A stretch of DNA of 64,000 nucleotides from Psychrobacter sp. DAB_AL43B (GCF_900168255.1 NZ_LT799838.1:2852001-2916000), one strand, 5' to 3'. Positions 25,274 through 35,238 are shown, counted from the first letter of the stretch. The notes: a model not told the origin generated them from the letters alone. Translations and numbers: made by a program.

Positions 25274-27004
25274 CTATTTACCATGATTCTTTTCTTCAAG
25301 CACACGTAGATCTTTGTGTAAAATCTTACCAACGTTCGATTTTGGTAGCTCATCGATAAACTCAACATAACGCGGACGCTTATAACCGGTTAGATGCTCT
25401 TTGCCGTAAGCGAGGACATCTTCAACCGTTAGACTGTCATCACTACGTACCACATAAATCTTCGGTACTTCGCCGCTCTTTTCATCATCGATACCGATGA
25501 CGCCGCATTCTAAAATCTTTGGATGAGCTGACATCACATCTTCTACTTCGTTTGGATAAACGTTGAAGCCTGATACCAAAATCATATTCTTTTTGCGATC
25601 AACGATTTTAAAGTAACCTTCTTCATCCATCACGCCGATATCACCAGTACGGAAATAACCATCAGAGGTCATGACTTCAGCAGTGGCATCATCACGCTTC
25701 CAGTAGCCTTTCATCACTTGTGGACCACGAACACAAATTTCGCCGCGCTCGCCAAGTGGAACTTCATTACCTTCTTCATCCAAGATAGCCATCTCAGTCG
25801 CAGGCATTGGTAGGCCAATATTACCTGAGAATTCGCCGGTACCTTCCGGGTTTGCTGACGCCACAGGTGAAGTCTCTGACAGACCATAACCTTGTACGAT
25901 CACATTACCGGTAATTTTTTGCCATTTGTCAGCCGTATCTTTTAAAACCGCCATGCCGCCGCCCATAGACATCTCAAGCTTGCTATGATCTAAGGCTTTA
26001 AATACCTCACTATTTGCCAACGCGTTGAATAGGGTATTGACTGCTGGGAAAAACGCCGGTGGGTAATCTTTATAAGCTTTTATTAAGCTGGCACCGTCAC
26101 GTGGGTTTGGCACCAATAGTCCGATACAGCCGCGATATAAGCCGAACATGCCGCAAACCGTAAATGAGAAGATATGGTATAGCGGCAAGGCCGTCATAAT
26201 GACAGGCTGCTCAGCCATACCTTCAAACTTATCAAAAGCATCACCAAGATACGTATCACACTGAATCAGGTTAGCCACTAAGTTGCCATGCGTGAGCATC
26301 GCGCCTTTGGCGACGCCTGTGGTTCCACCGGTATATTGCAAAACCGCAATATCATCAAGGCAGATGTTATCTGGACGCTTATATTTTTTGGCCGAAAAGC
26401 GATTAAGTGCCGTTTTAAAGTTGGTGCTATTTTTAAGATTATAATCAGGTACCAACTTTTTCACATGGCGCACGACCATGTTGACAATAAAGCCTTTTAA
26501 CGGACTCATCAAGTCGCCCATCGACGTCACAACGACATGGTCAACCAAGTTTTTACCAATATCTTCATAAGTTTTGGCAAAGTTCTCTAAAATGAACAAT
26601 GCTTTGGTATCAGAATCTGTTAGCTGGTGCTCAAGCTCTTTTGAGGTATAAAGTGGATTGACGTTGACCAAGGTCATGCCAGCACGCAGCACACCCAATA
26701 CTGCAACCGGTAGCTGCAAAATATTTGGCATCATAACGCCGACTTTATCGCCTTTTTTCAGGCCCAGGGACTGCAAGTAGGCAGCGATTTGTTTGCTATA
26801 GCGATCTAAATCTTCGTAGGAGAGCTTTACATCCATACAGACAAACGCTGTTTTACCAGCGTGCTTAGTAAAATTCTGCTCAAATATATCGATTAACGAG
26901 GTATTGGCAGCTGGCATATCGATATCGTACTGGATACCAAGCTTTTCGTAAGTTTTAACCCATACTTTGTCATTACGACGAATTTGGTTACCTTGATTTT
27001 CCAT
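25274..27004 (-). CDS. fadD: Long-chain fatty-acid-CoA ligase, first of a tandem pair
   Basis: 576 residues, the same enzyme class as the downstream gene and strongly similar along its whole length. Motifs: YTGGTTGVAKGAMLTHGNL (about 228-246), GYGLSETSPVA, YFRTGDIGVMD, DRKKNMILVSGFNVYPNE and KSNVGKILHKDLR near the end. Length is close to E. coli FadD (561). TAGGAG lies upstream of the ATG. Which paralog handles which chain length cannot be read from the sequence. A strong terminator follows. Confidence 0.94.
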   Translation of the reverse strand: MENQGNQIRRNDKVWVKTYEKLGIQYDIDMPAANTSLIDIFEQNFTKHAGKTAFVCMDVKLSYEDLDRYSKQIAAYLQSLGLKKGDKVGVMMPNILQLPVAVLGVLRAGMTLVNVNPLYTSKELEHQLTDSDTKALFILENFAKTYEDIGKNLVDHVVVTSMGDLMSPLKGFIVNMVVRHVKKLVPDYNLKNSTNFKTALNRFSAKKYKRPDNICLDDIAVLQYTGGTTGVAKGAMLTHGNLVANLIQCDTYLGDAFDKFEGMAEQPVIMTALPLYHIFSFTVCGMFGLYRGCIGLLVPNPRDGASLIKAYKDYPPAFFPAVNTLFNALANSEVFKALDHSKLEMSMGGGMAVLKDTADKWQKITGNVIVQGYGLSETSPVASANPEGTGEFSGNIGLPMPATEMAILDEEGNEVPLGERGEICVRGPQVMKGYWKRDDATAEVMTSDGYFRTGDIGVMDEEGYFKIVDRKKNMILVSGFNVYPNEVEDVMSAHPKILECGVIGIDDEKSGEVPKIYVVRSDDSLTVEDVLAYGKEHLTGYKRPRYVEFIDELPKSNVGKILHKDLRVLEEKNHGK

Positions 27005-27384
27005 AATCTTACTGCTCCTAATAATAGTGCGCTACTGTAAACCCATAATAATCACAATGTGATAAACGTACGAAGACCCGGCGCACAAGCTAACCACTAT
27101 GATGGCGAGCGAGGCTAGCGGTATAAAGGTACGGCCATGAGTCAACAATTTAGCGGTAAATGGCCCTTTGTTGTTTAACATACACACTTTGTACAAACTA
27201 CTCAATATAAAAAAATGCTACTTGAGTTCGCAAAGTAGCTTGACGATGCATATTTTTATTTATATCAGTGAGTTAAGCCTCATTACAGCTAAATAAGCCA
27301 CCTATTATTGATAAACATTTATCGTCTATTGTGATATAAATTCTATTGAGCTTTGAAAGCAGTATTTAATAAAACGATAAACGC
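27005..27384. other. Intergenic region upstream of fadD
   Basis: Part of the 713-bp gap between fadD and parC. Besides the terminator at 27210-27239, no gene was seen. The part next to 27004 should carry the fadD promoter; no clear hexamers or FadR-like operator were identified. Confidence 0.4.
27210..27239 (-). terminator. Terminator on the minus strand, upstream of fadD
   Basis: GCTACTT (27218-27224 region) pairs with AAGTAGC (27233-27239), nine-base loop; on the minus strand it ends in ATTTTTTT. It would end a minus-strand transcript coming from the mini-gene remnant at 27385-27505, since fadD itself starts only at 27004. Confidence 0.65.
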
Positions 27385-27505
27385 TTAGCCTTTACCCAGC
27401 TTGCTTAAATCGACTGTATCATTATTAACCTTGTTAAGGTCGCGTTGATTAAAAAGCCAATACTATAAGTAGGATAATAAAAACAAGTAAAATGATAAAA
27501 AACAG
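27385..27505 (-). pseudogene. Frameshifted remnant of a small membrane protein gene
   Basis: On the minus strand one frame encodes a pure membrane helix (FFIILLVFIILLIVLAF) and stops at 27454-27456 or thereabouts in a T5 run. The next frame continues at 27450 with NQRDLNKVNNDTVDLSKLGK plus G and a TAA stop (27385-27387). Removing one T would fuse both into a ~38-residue protein of one helix plus a polar tail. No ATG is present in frame; an in-frame stop precedes the first CTG (27505). So it is either a decayed gene or one with an unusual start and a sequencing error in the T-run. Family unknown. Confidence 0.35.
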
Positions 27506-27717
27506 TTAGATTAACTATACTTACCTTATTTTGTAAAAGCTATCAACCAAAACGTTATGCTAAATAGAAACGGCATGCTCAGCACGTCATGCACTGTCGT
27601 CTATACTGACTTACACCTTTTTAATTATGCCAATATCCTTTACGATAGCACTATCTTATTTACCCAATTGAACCGATTGTTTATACCTATTAAAAACTTA
27701 TAAGTGAATCCTATTTT
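27506..27717. other. Upstream region of parC
   Basis: AT-rich, no ORF of note. TTGAAC at 27668-27673 could be a -35 element for parC, but no well-spaced -10 was found. Confidence 0.35.
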
Positions 27718-30036
27718 ATGTCCGATGTTATTGATAATGCGATTGCCCCAATAATTCCAAGCGAACCGATGGATACACGCTCTGTGGCGGAATTCACTGA
27801 GCAAGCTTATCTCAACTATGCGATGTACGTCATTATGGATCGGGCGCTGCCAAATATTGCCGATGGTCTAAAGCCTGTCCAGCGCCGTATCATCTATGCG
27901 ATGAGCGAGCTAGGGCTAAAATCAACAGCGAAAGCGAAAAAGTCTGCGCGGACGGTCGGTGATGTGCTGGGTAAATATCATCCGCATGGCGATAGTGCTT
28001 GTTATGAAGCGATGGTACTCATGGCACAGCCGTTCAGCTATCGCTATCCATTGATTACCGGTCAAGGTAACTGGGGTAGCCCAGATGATCCGAAATCTTT
28101 TGCCGCCATGCGTTATACCGAAGCTAAGATGTCCGCTTATGCCAATACGTTACTCGCAGAGCTCGGTCAAGGTACGGTCGATTGGCAAGATAACTTCGAT
28201 GGCACCATGCAAGAGCCGACCACCCTGCCCGCCCGTCTGCCCAATATTTTATTAAACGGTACGACCGGTATCGCCGTTGGCATGGCAACGGATATTCCAC
28301 CGCATAACCTCAATGAAGTGGTTCGCGCCGCTATCCGTCTGCTTAAAAACCCTGAGCTATCGGTTAAGCAGCTTACCCAGTCGATACCAGCACCTGATTT
28401 GCCGACGCCTGCCGAAATCATCACTAGCAAAAAAGACTTGCAAGCCATGTATGAAAGTGGACGTGGCAGCTATAAAATGCGCGCGACCTTTCATATTGAT
28501 CCTAAAGAGAAAAATCTCGTCATCATCGATGCCCTCCCTTATCAAGTCTCAGGTAATAAAATCCAAGAGCAAATAGCCAAGTTGATGACCGATAAAAAGC
28601 TGCCGTGGATTACTGACATTCATGATGAATCAGACCACGAAAATGCTTGCCGTATCGTCTTAGAGCTGCGCTCAACGCGAGTCGATGTCGATCGCGTGAT
28701 GAGTCATCTGTTTGCCAGTACTGATCTAGAAAGTAATTACCGCGTCAATATGAATATGATTGGCTTAAACGGTAAACCGCAGGTTAAAAATCTTAAAGAA
28801 ATCCTAGAAGAATGGCTCGTTTGCCGCCGTTCAGTGGTCACGCGCCGTTTGCAGTATCGCCTCGATAAAATCGATAAGCGCTTACATATTCTCGCAGGTT
28901 TGCTAATTGCCTATCTAAATATTGATGAAGTGATTCGCATTATTCGCGAAGAAGACGATCCAAAATTAGCATTGATGCAAGATTATGATTTAACCGATAT
29001 TCAAGCCAATGCCATCTTGGATATTCGTCTGCGTCAACTGGCAAAACTTGAAGAGTTTGAGCTGCGCCGCGAGCAAGACGAGCTGGCTGCTGAACGCGCT
29101 ATTATTCAAGAGTATTTGGACAATCCAGACAGTTTGACCACTCTGATGATCGATGAGCTCAGCGCCGATATGAAAGAGCACGGCAACGAGCGTGTGTCAC
29201 CACTGGCAGAACGCGAAGAAGCACAAGCGTTAAAAGAATCTGACCTCGTACCAAGCGAGCCGATTACCGCTGTACTATCGAAAGCCGGTTGGATTCGTGC
29301 TGCTAAAGGCCACGAGGTTGATGCTGCTGGTATGAGCTACCGCTCGGGCGATGCTTATCAAGCACACGTCCGCGGTAAATCGAATGAAAGAATCTACGTG
29401 CTCGATAGCACAGGGCGCAGTTATAGTATCGATGCGCATAACCTCGCCTCGGCTCGTGGTCAGGGCGATCCGCTCACCAGTGTTTTAAAACCGCCAGCAG
29501 GAGCAACTTTTGAGCAATTGTTAACCGGTGACAATGACCAGCGCATCATCTTAGCCAGCTCGCAAGGCTATGGTTTTATCAATACGCTTGGCAATTTAGA
29601 TAGTAATCAAAAAGCCGGTAAAAACATCATTAACCTTGCTGCCAATAGCCGATTGTTACCTATCGCCCGTATCGATGATCAAGCTGATTTGATTGTAAGC
29701 TCTGAGAATAATGACAACTCTGCTAGCGAAAATAGCTCTACTCCTGACCATATCGCTGTCGTGACCAATGCTGGCTATTTATTAATCTTTGCACTGAGCG
29801 ATTTGCCTGAGCAGGCTCGCGGTAAAGGCAATAAAATGATTACTCTAAAAGGTGATGAAGAAGTGCTGACTATCACGCCGCTCAGTAAACAAGACAGCCT
29901 AATCATTACTGCTGGCAAGCGTCATGTGACCTTAAAACCGATGGATTTAGCGAACTATACTGCGAAACGTGGTAGTCGTGGCGGTCAGCTGCCAAGAGGC
30001 TTTCAGAATGTGACGAGTGTTGAGGTGGTTAGGTAG
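27718..30036 (+). CDS. parC: DNA topoisomerase IV subunit A
   Basis: 772-residue type IIA topoisomerase subunit that, with ParE, decatenates replicated chromosomes. The catalytic Tyr133 lies in MRYTEAKMS. The quinolone-resistance region [12 protein letters not shown] has Ser93 and Glu97 at the positions equal to E. coli Ser80 and Glu84, the drug-sensitive state. The breakage-reunion domain, a coiled-coil stretch (about 440-480) and a C-terminal beta-pinwheel domain follow. The C-terminal region has a polar insert ([13 protein letters not shown], about 660). Start ATG at 27718. parE is not in this window. Confidence 0.97.
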   Translation: MSDVIDNAIAPIIPSEPMDTRSVAEFTEQAYLNYAMYVIMDRALPNIADGLKPVQRRIIYAMSELGLKSTAKAKKSARTVGDVLGKYHPHGDSACYEAMVLMAQPFSYRYPLITGQGNWGSPDDPKSFAAMRYTEAKMSAYANTLLAELGQGTVDWQDNFDGTMQEPTTLPARLPNILLNGTTGIAVGMATDIPPHNLNEVVRAAIRLLKNPELSVKQLTQSIPAPDLPTPAEIITSKKDLQAMYESGRGSYKMRATFHIDPKEKNLVIIDALPYQVSGNKIQEQIAKLMTDKKLPWITDIHDESDHENACRIVLELRSTRVDVDRVMSHLFASTDLESNYRVNMNMIGLNGKPQVKNLKEILEEWLVCRRSVVTRRLQYRLDKIDKRLHILAGLLIAYLNIDEVIRIIREEDDPKLALMQDYDLTDIQANAILDIRLRQLAKLEEFELRREQDELAAERAIIQEYLDNPDSLTTLMIDELSADMKEHGNERVSPLAEREEAQALKESDLVPSEPITAVLSKAGWIRAAKGHEVDAAGMSYRSGDAYQAHVRGKSNERIYVLDSTGRSYSIDAHNLASARGQGDPLTSVLKPPAGATFEQLLTGDNDQRIILASSQGYGFINTLGNLDSNQKAGKNIINLAANSRLLPIARIDDQADLIVSSENNDNSASENSSTPDHIAVVTNAGYLLIFALSDLPEQARGKGNKMITLKGDEEVLTITPLSKQDSLIITAGKRHVTLKPMDLANYTAKRGSRGGQLPRGFQNVTSVEVVR

Positions 30037-30084
30037 TTAGAGCGATATAACTACTAAAAAATGAATCTTAATTAAGGACTTATC

Positions 30085-30726
30085 ATGGAAGATTTAACCA
30101 TATTTGAGAACTGGCTCGCAAAGCATCTACCTGAGGTTGTGAAAGATTTGCATCCGCCTGCTACTTTAGAAGAAGTTCAATTGTTAGAAAAAACAATTGG
30201 CAGAAGCTTACCAGAAGATTTTATTTTGTTATATCAATGGCATAATGGACAAATGGGTAATGCCGCTACTGGTCCTTGGTATGGCTTAGAATTCATGCCT
30301 ATCAAAAAAATTATTAAAAGTATTGAGTTAGAAAAACAGATAATGGAAGAGTTAGGAGAAGATGAACTTAATTCGATGAGTGAATGGATGAAATCAACTC
30401 CTGACGGTTATGTTAAAAAGGCTAATAGCAATCCATTTTGGGTACCATTTGCCCACGACCATGGCGGAAACTTTCTAGGAATAGATTTAGACCCAGACAA
30501 GCTCGGTACCATTGGACAAGTAATTAACTTTGGTCGTGATGAAGAGCGGAAAATTGTGGCTAGCGAAAGTGTTAGTGACTTCCTATCATGGCTAGTAAAA
30601 GAGTTGGGCAACAGTAATTTTAATATAGCTATCGAAGATGATGAAGATAGAAGTTTGAATATGCTTACTCCCGAGAGCGGACATTTTTTAGATGCTTTAG
30701 CAAAAATTTATCCTGAGCAAAAGTGA
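30085..30726 (+). CDS. SMI1/KNR4 (SUKH) family protein, possible orphan immunity protein
   Basis: 213 residues, acidic and cytoplasmic. The SMI1/KNR4 pattern is clear: ATLEEVQLLEKTIGRSLPED (26-45) followed by FILLYQWHNGQ, then WYGLEFMPIKKI, and NPFWVPFAHDHGGNFLGIDL (116-135). The last ~40 residues form an acidic tail. SUKH proteins are best known as immunity proteins against contact-dependent and polymorphic toxins. No toxin gene is nearby, so it is either an orphan immunity gene or a housekeeping member. AAGGA precedes the ATG. It is visibly more AT-rich than parC upstream. Confidence 0.82.
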   Translation: MEDLTIFENWLAKHLPEVVKDLHPPATLEEVQLLEKTIGRSLPEDFILLYQWHNGQMGNAATGPWYGLEFMPIKKIIKSIELEKQIMEELGEDELNSMSEWMKSTPDGYVKKANSNPFWVPFAHDHGGNFLGIDLDPDKLGTIGQVINFGRDEERKIVASESVSDFLSWLVKELGNSNFNIAIEDDEDRSLNMLTPESGHFLDALAKIYPEQK

Positions 30727-30867
30727 TGGCATATGATGGATAGCCACATAACATTAACAAAAACACATGAATTCATTTTATTACAACCACGCTACTTCTT
30801 TATAGTTAATACGTTTTAAATCACTAGCGATGGTAATATTTAACATAATAGGACTGTTAAACTCACT

Positions 30868-31662
30868 ATGAATAATAAAGCCCCCACCCCCAAAATCATA
30901 TTTTTTGATATCGACGATACCTTAAGCCGCAACGGTATTATCGCCGCGCACAATCAAGCAACGCTTGAAGCGCTAGCTAAGACTGATATTAAACTGGTGA
31001 TTTCGACAGGACGATCAAAAGCCATATTGCCTGCGGATATTTTAGCGTTACTAGATGCCGATGTACTAGATGCTATCATCTGTATGAATGGACAATACAG
31101 CTTTAATAAAGAGGGCATGATTAGTCATTACCCATTAACAGATACGCAGACCAACAAAATTGTACTGTTATGCCAAAAAAGTGAACTCATCCATAAATTT
31201 GACTCAGCAACTCATATTGCATGGTCACATGAGAACGAGCGTCTGCGTGAATACAATGCGATAACGCCAAACTCTATCCTTGACCCAGATTATCATAAGG
31301 CCAATACGGTTTATCAATGCTCGGTATTTTTTAACAACCAAGAAGAGAAAATGCAGGAGGTTGATTTCGCTCAGGATGATTTAAAACTGGTACATTGGCA
31401 TCATATTGGCGCAGATATCTTGCCAGCAGAAGCGTCCAAAGCACGAGGTATCATAGATTTATGCCAGCATTACGCCATTGATGCGAAGGATTGCATGGCA
31501 TTTGGTGATGGATTGAATGATTTAGAGATGTTTGATTTGGTCGGGTTTGCCGTAGCAATGGGCGATGCAAAAGCAGAACTTATAGAGCGTGCAGATTTTG
31601 TCACTGGTACGATTGAAGAGCATGGTATTCAAGCGGTGGTTGAGCATTTACTTGTAGTCTAG
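30868..31662 (+). CDS. HAD-family hydrolase, Cof type
   Basis: 264-residue phosphatase of the Cof/YidA-like HAD IIB group. Motif I FFDIDDTLS has Asp14 and Asp16; motif II is VISTGRSKA (about 49-57); the late motif is FGDGLNDLEMF (about 212-222), preceded by Lys in SKARGI. The cap is of the IIB type by length. Such enzymes act on sugar phosphates or other small phosphoesters; the substrate here is unknown. Monocistronic; weak ribosome-binding site. Confidence 0.85.
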   Translation: MNNKAPTPKIIFFDIDDTLSRNGIIAAHNQATLEALAKTDIKLVISTGRSKAILPADILALLDADVLDAIICMNGQYSFNKEGMISHYPLTDTQTNKIVLLCQKSELIHKFDSATHIAWSHENERLREYNAITPNSILDPDYHKANTVYQCSVFFNNQEEKMQEVDFAQDDLKLVHWHHIGADILPAEASKARGIIDLCQHYAIDAKDCMAFGDGLNDLEMFDLVGFAVAMGDAKAELIERADFVTGTIEEHGIQAVVEHLLVV

Positions 31663-31734
31663 CAGTCAGTTCAAAAATCGTAAAAGAGAAAAGCTTAAAT
31701 TATATTAGCTATACTGCGTTTAATTACTCCTACA

Positions 31735-32529
31735 TTATTGTTTAAATTGATTAAACGCATCCACACCAAGCCAATCTGCTCCCAGCATCACTACACTCAG
31801 TACTAATCCTATAAGCAAACACAACTTAAAACCAAAAGGCATATACCTGTATGGCATTTGGGTAATGCCATACAGGTGCATATTTTCCACTTTATTAATG
31901 GGATAAAATATTAGTCCAACAGCTATCATAAACATAAAAGGCGCTAAGAAATAAAACCCCAATAATTGCATCGGCTTTTCTGCATAGAAAATAACCATCA
32001 AATATGCGCTCATCACCATAATAAATAGAGCAATAAGACGAGTGATAAATCGTGGTTTGGCAAATTGACGAGCATATTTGCCTACATCGTGGACACGCTG
32101 ATTTTGGACATTAAGTATAGGATCAGTATAAATTTGTTCTATCGATTTTATGGCAGGAATTAAGCGTCCAATCTGCCAAACATCTCTAATTGAGGAATAC
32201 AACCAATAAGTTAAAATAAATACAATAAGCAGTAGCCACCATTTTACATTTGGATAGACTGCCCAAATCATAACTACAAATATGAATAATGATATGAGTG
32301 AGACAAGGCACTTTAAAAGAGCGTTCAACCGCTTTGCTTGCAGTCCTATTAATATAAGTCGTTTTCGAGCAATAAACGTAGGTGACTCCGCGCCAAGCGG
32401 TATCTCATTGGTCAGTTTTTTGCCCATAATGCTGAGTGTGCCTTTGATACTGGCATCGTTCAGCCCTACTCCATGATGAAGAATCTCCATCAGCTCATCA
32501 ATACGAGCTTGGTGTTTATGATTTATCAA
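31735..32529 (-). CDS. Hypothetical membrane protein
   Basis: 264 residues. After a ~70-residue cytoplasmic N-terminus come membrane segments at about 79-96, 97-112, 165-183, 192-210 and 233-252. No family recognised. The frame opens with a TTG at 32529; an ATG 13 codons later (MEILHH) is the other candidate, and neither has a clear ribosome-binding site. It follows the small membrane gene at 32594-32860 on the same strand by 64 bp, so the two may be co-transcribed. Confidence 0.55.
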   Translation of the reverse strand: MINHKHQARIDELMEILHHGVGLNDASIKGTLSIMGKKLTNEIPLGAESPTFIARKRLILIGLQAKRLNALLKCLVSLISLFIFVVMIWAVYPNVKWWLLLIVFILTYWLYSSIRDVWQIGRLIPAIKSIEQIYTDPILNVQNQRVHDVGKYARQFAKPRFITRLIALFIMVMSAYLMVIFYAEKPMQLLGFYFLAPFMFMIAVGLIFYPINKVENMHLYGITQMPYRYMPFGFKLCLLIGLVLSVVMLGADWLGVDAFNQFKQ

Positions 32530-32593
32530 AATATATAAATTCCAGCTGCGTTTATCTTTTAGAGACTAAAATAGTTTAGTTTCTTAATAACTT

Positions 32594-32860
32594 CTAACCC
32601 CTCCCCATAACCAAACCATAAATCCAACTACCCAGTTTGTATAGGCCAACAGCAATCAAAATGAATATTAATGCAGCGATTAGATAAGCCAAAAATGTTG
32701 GCATATTGGTCAACCAACCAATACTAAACGCCACACCCAAATACGTTTCTAATGGCCAGCTTAAAAGTGGCGTGTCTATACCACCCGTATTAAAAAATGC
32801 CATGATGGCGCACAGACCTATCAAAGCAGTGATGATTCCAGCAATTTTTTGGTTATTCAT
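32594..32860 (-). CDS. Small hypothetical membrane protein
   Basis: 88 residues with hydrophobic segments at about 7-24, 33-50 and 53-75. AGAGAG before the ATG supports translation. It lies 52 bp after the SDR gene on the same strand and may share its transcript. No family recognised. Confidence 0.55.
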   Translation of the reverse strand: MNNQKIAGIITALIGLCAIMAFFNTGGIDTPLLSWPLETYLGVAFSIGWLTNMPTFLAYLIAALIFILIAVGLYKLGSWIYGLVMGRG

Positions 32861-32912
32861 ATCATCTCTCTTTTACAATTGATTCAAATTTATCTCATAA
32901 ATAATCGAACCA

Positions 32913-33710
32913 TTACGGCATTGTCAAACCACCATCAACCGCAATAGATTGACCAGTGATAGCCGAACTCAAGTCTGACGCCATTAGCAATACTGAATTG
33001 GCAAAATCGGCAACTGAGGTTGCTTGGCGCAATGGCGTCGTCGTGGCGATATAATCAAACACTTCTTCAGTCGTTAATTTACTAGCATCAGTAGTTTTCA
33101 ACAGTCCACCTGCCAGTAAGTTAACACGGATACCATATTGTCCAAGCTCAGCCGCTAGATTACGCGTCAAACCAATGAGCGCAGATTTTGCCGTAGTATA
33201 GTCGTAATAAGTCACCACCGGATTATAAACAAGATTGGTTGAGATATTGATAATCTTGCCCATCTGCTGGGCTTTCATTTGCGGTAATACTGCTTGCACG
33301 GTATTAACTGCGCCTTGGACAATACCATCTATTTGCTGAGAAAAATGCGCCCATTTAACGGTCTCAATACTGGTGTAATCAGCACTTGGGTTGAACTGAT
33401 AGCTCGGCAAAGCATTATTAATCAAGATATCAATACGCCCGAAACGTTCTACAACTTCCGCTGCCATCGCTTGCATTTGTGCCAAGTCAGTCACATCACC
33501 TTGATAAGCAAACGCTTGCCCACCTGCCGCTTCGATATGAGCAACGACTGTTTCAGCAGCCGCTTTACTATTGAGATAATTAACACAAACAATCGCGCCT
33601 GCCGCTGCCATTTGCTGAGCAATTTGCGCGCCGAGACCACGACTCGCGCCTGTAACTATGGCGACTTTATTGGTCAATAATGCTGGTATAGTCGCTTGAA
33701 TCTCATTCAT
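32913..33710 (-). CDS. Short-chain dehydrogenase/reductase (FabG-like)
   Basis: 265-residue NAD(P)H-dependent oxidoreductase. The Rossmann motif TGASRGLG is at 20-27, NNA at 98-100, and the catalytic Ser157, Tyr171 and Lys175 are in INIST and YTTAK. The C-terminal DGGLTMP is also typical. It is closest in style to 3-oxoacyl-ACP reductases, but it stands outside a fab cluster and its substrate is not known. About 10 residues precede the usual start of the fold. It heads a minus-strand group with two small membrane protein genes. Confidence 0.85.
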   Translation of the reverse strand: MNEIQATIPALLTNKVAIVTGASRGLGAQIAQQMAAAGAIVCVNYLNSKAAAETVVAHIEAAGGQAFAYQGDVTDLAQMQAMAAEVVERFGRIDILINNALPSYQFNPSADYTSIETVKWAHFSQQIDGIVQGAVNTVQAVLPQMKAQQMGKIINISTNLVYNPVVTYYDYTTAKSALIGLTRNLAAELGQYGIRVNLLAGGLLKTTDASKLTTEEVFDYIATTTPLRQATSVADFANSVLLMASDLSSAITGQSIAVDGGLTMP

Positions 33711-33995
33711 TATGTTTTATCCTTTATTATTTGATACTTATAGAAAACAAGGCTTATTTTAATGGCTTTATTTTAGTGACACTACAAACTAGACAGCGCC
33801 AATCATAGCATGATTAACGAATTGCATAATGTGGGGCTATTCTCACTACCTTTATATACTTTAATTAAAACTAAGCAAATTCAAGCAGTTGCCCTTTAAA
33901 TTTCGACTTAGCATAACCATAACCGTATAATGAATATACTATAACGGTATCATGTGCCCGACTTTTATCTTTTTGCCCTATTTAGGAGAGCCATC

Positions 33996-35120
33996 TTGTC
34001 CCATTTATCATCAAGTCTTTCAACTAGCAACCTTACCCGAATGCTACCTAAAGCACTGTTGTGCGTTGCTATTGGGCTTTCGCTTGCTAGCTGTAGCAAA
34101 TCTGACAATGCCGCGGCTGATGGTAGTGCTGCTCCCAGTAATGTCACGCTCAATCTCTATAACTGGTCAGAGTATATGCCACAAGAGATTCTCGATGGCT
34201 TTACTAAAGAGACCGGCATTCGAGTTAATTACACCACCTTTGATTCAAATGAAGCAATGTACGCTAAATTAAAACTGCTTGATGATTCGAGCCAATATGA
34301 CTTGGCGATTCCATCGACTTATTATGTCGAAAAAATGGCAAAAGAAGGTCTGCTACAAGAGCTTGATAAATCTAAATTAAGCAACTTTAAAAACCTCGAT
34401 ATTTCATTTACTAATACTAAAGTTGACCCAGAGAACAAATACTCGATTCCCTATATGTGGGGCAGCACCGGTCTTGCTATCAACGGCGAAACGGTTGATC
34501 CTGCTACGGTTAATAGTTGGAATGACTTATGGCGTCCTGAGTTTAAAGGTCAAGTGATGCTGATGAATGATATGCGTGAAGTGTTTGGCATGGCGCTATT
34601 GACCCTTGGTTACTCAGGTAATAGCAGCAATCCTGATGAGATTAAGGCAGCCTATGAAAAGCTGACGACCTTGATGCCAAACGTCAAAACTTTTAACTCA
34701 GACGCCTCGCGCATGCCCTATATGGAAGGCGAAACGAGCGTCGGTATGACGTGGAATGGTGAAGCAATCATCGCCAATAACGAAGGTCTGACCAGCTTGG
34801 TTTATAAATACCCAACCGAGGGCGCGATATTATGGATGGACAACTTCGTCATTCCTAAAAACGCCAAACAGGTCGATGCGGCGCATAAATTTATTGATTA
34901 TCTAATGCGTCCCGAGAACTCTAAGATTGTCAGTGAAGAGATTGGCTATGCATCGCCTAATATCGCGGCTCGGGAATTGATGCCTGAGGACGTTAGAAAT
35001 AATCCAACCATCTATCCGAGCAAAGAAATATTAGCAAAAGCTGAATTCCAAGAAGATGTCGGTGATGAGGCGTTGCAAGTCTATCAGCAATATTGGGATA
35101 AGCTAAAAACCGGTCGTTAA
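33996..35120 (+). CDS. Polyamine (PotD/PotF-like) ABC-transporter binding lipoprotein
   Basis: Periplasmic binding protein, 374 residues if started at the TTG at 33996, which has AGGAG seven bases upstream; the frame opens earlier with a GTG at 33954 lacking such a site. The signal ends in the lipobox LASC, so the protein is lipid-anchored. The mature part is typical of spermidine/putrescine binders: LNLYNWSEYMPQEILDGFTK, YDLAIPSTYYVEKM, YSIPYMWGSTGLAING and IDYLMRPENSKIVSEEIGYA. No permease or ATPase gene (potABC) lies beside it, so it works with a transporter encoded elsewhere. A bidirectional terminator follows. Confidence 0.88.
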   Translation: MSHLSSSLSTSNLTRMLPKALLCVAIGLSLASCSKSDNAAADGSAAPSNVTLNLYNWSEYMPQEILDGFTKETGIRVNYTTFDSNEAMYAKLKLLDDSSQYDLAIPSTYYVEKMAKEGLLQELDKSKLSNFKNLDISFTNTKVDPENKYSIPYMWGSTGLAINGETVDPATVNSWNDLWRPEFKGQVMLMNDMREVFGMALLTLGYSGNSSNPDEIKAAYEKLTTLMPNVKTFNSDASRMPYMEGETSVGMTWNGEAIIANNEGLTSLVYKYPTEGAILWMDNFVIPKNAKQVDAAHKFIDYLMRPENSKIVSEEIGYASPNIAARELMPEDVRNNPTIYPSKEILAKAEFQEDVGDEALQVYQQYWDKLKTGR

Positions 35121-35165
35121 TTATCTAGCTATTAAGCTCAAAAGACAGCTTAGAATATCACCCAT

Positions 35166-35201
35166 AAAAAAACGCTGACTTTAAATGGTCAGCGTTTTTT
35201 T
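35166..35201. terminator. Bidirectional terminator between the pot-like and FUSC genes
   Basis: Perfect 14-bp stem AAAAAAACGCTGAC (35166-35179) with its complement (35188-35201), A7 and T7 on either side. It serves the two converging genes. Confidence 0.93.
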
Positions 35202-35238
35202 AGCATTGATATTTAGCATTGATATTTAGCATTGATAT
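35200..35238. repeat. Three perfect tandem copies of a 13-bp unit
   Basis: TTAGCATTGATAT repeated at 35200-35212, 35213-35225 and 35226-35238. It starts inside the terminator T-run and ends eight bases before the FUSC gene stop. Probably a replication-slippage repeat with variable copy number. Confidence 0.9.

Noticed and set aside
31664..31690. Possible second end of the MITE-like element (AGTCAGTTCAAAA)
   Set aside because: Only about 13 bases match the left end at 20324; no matching right end or inverted half was found nearby.
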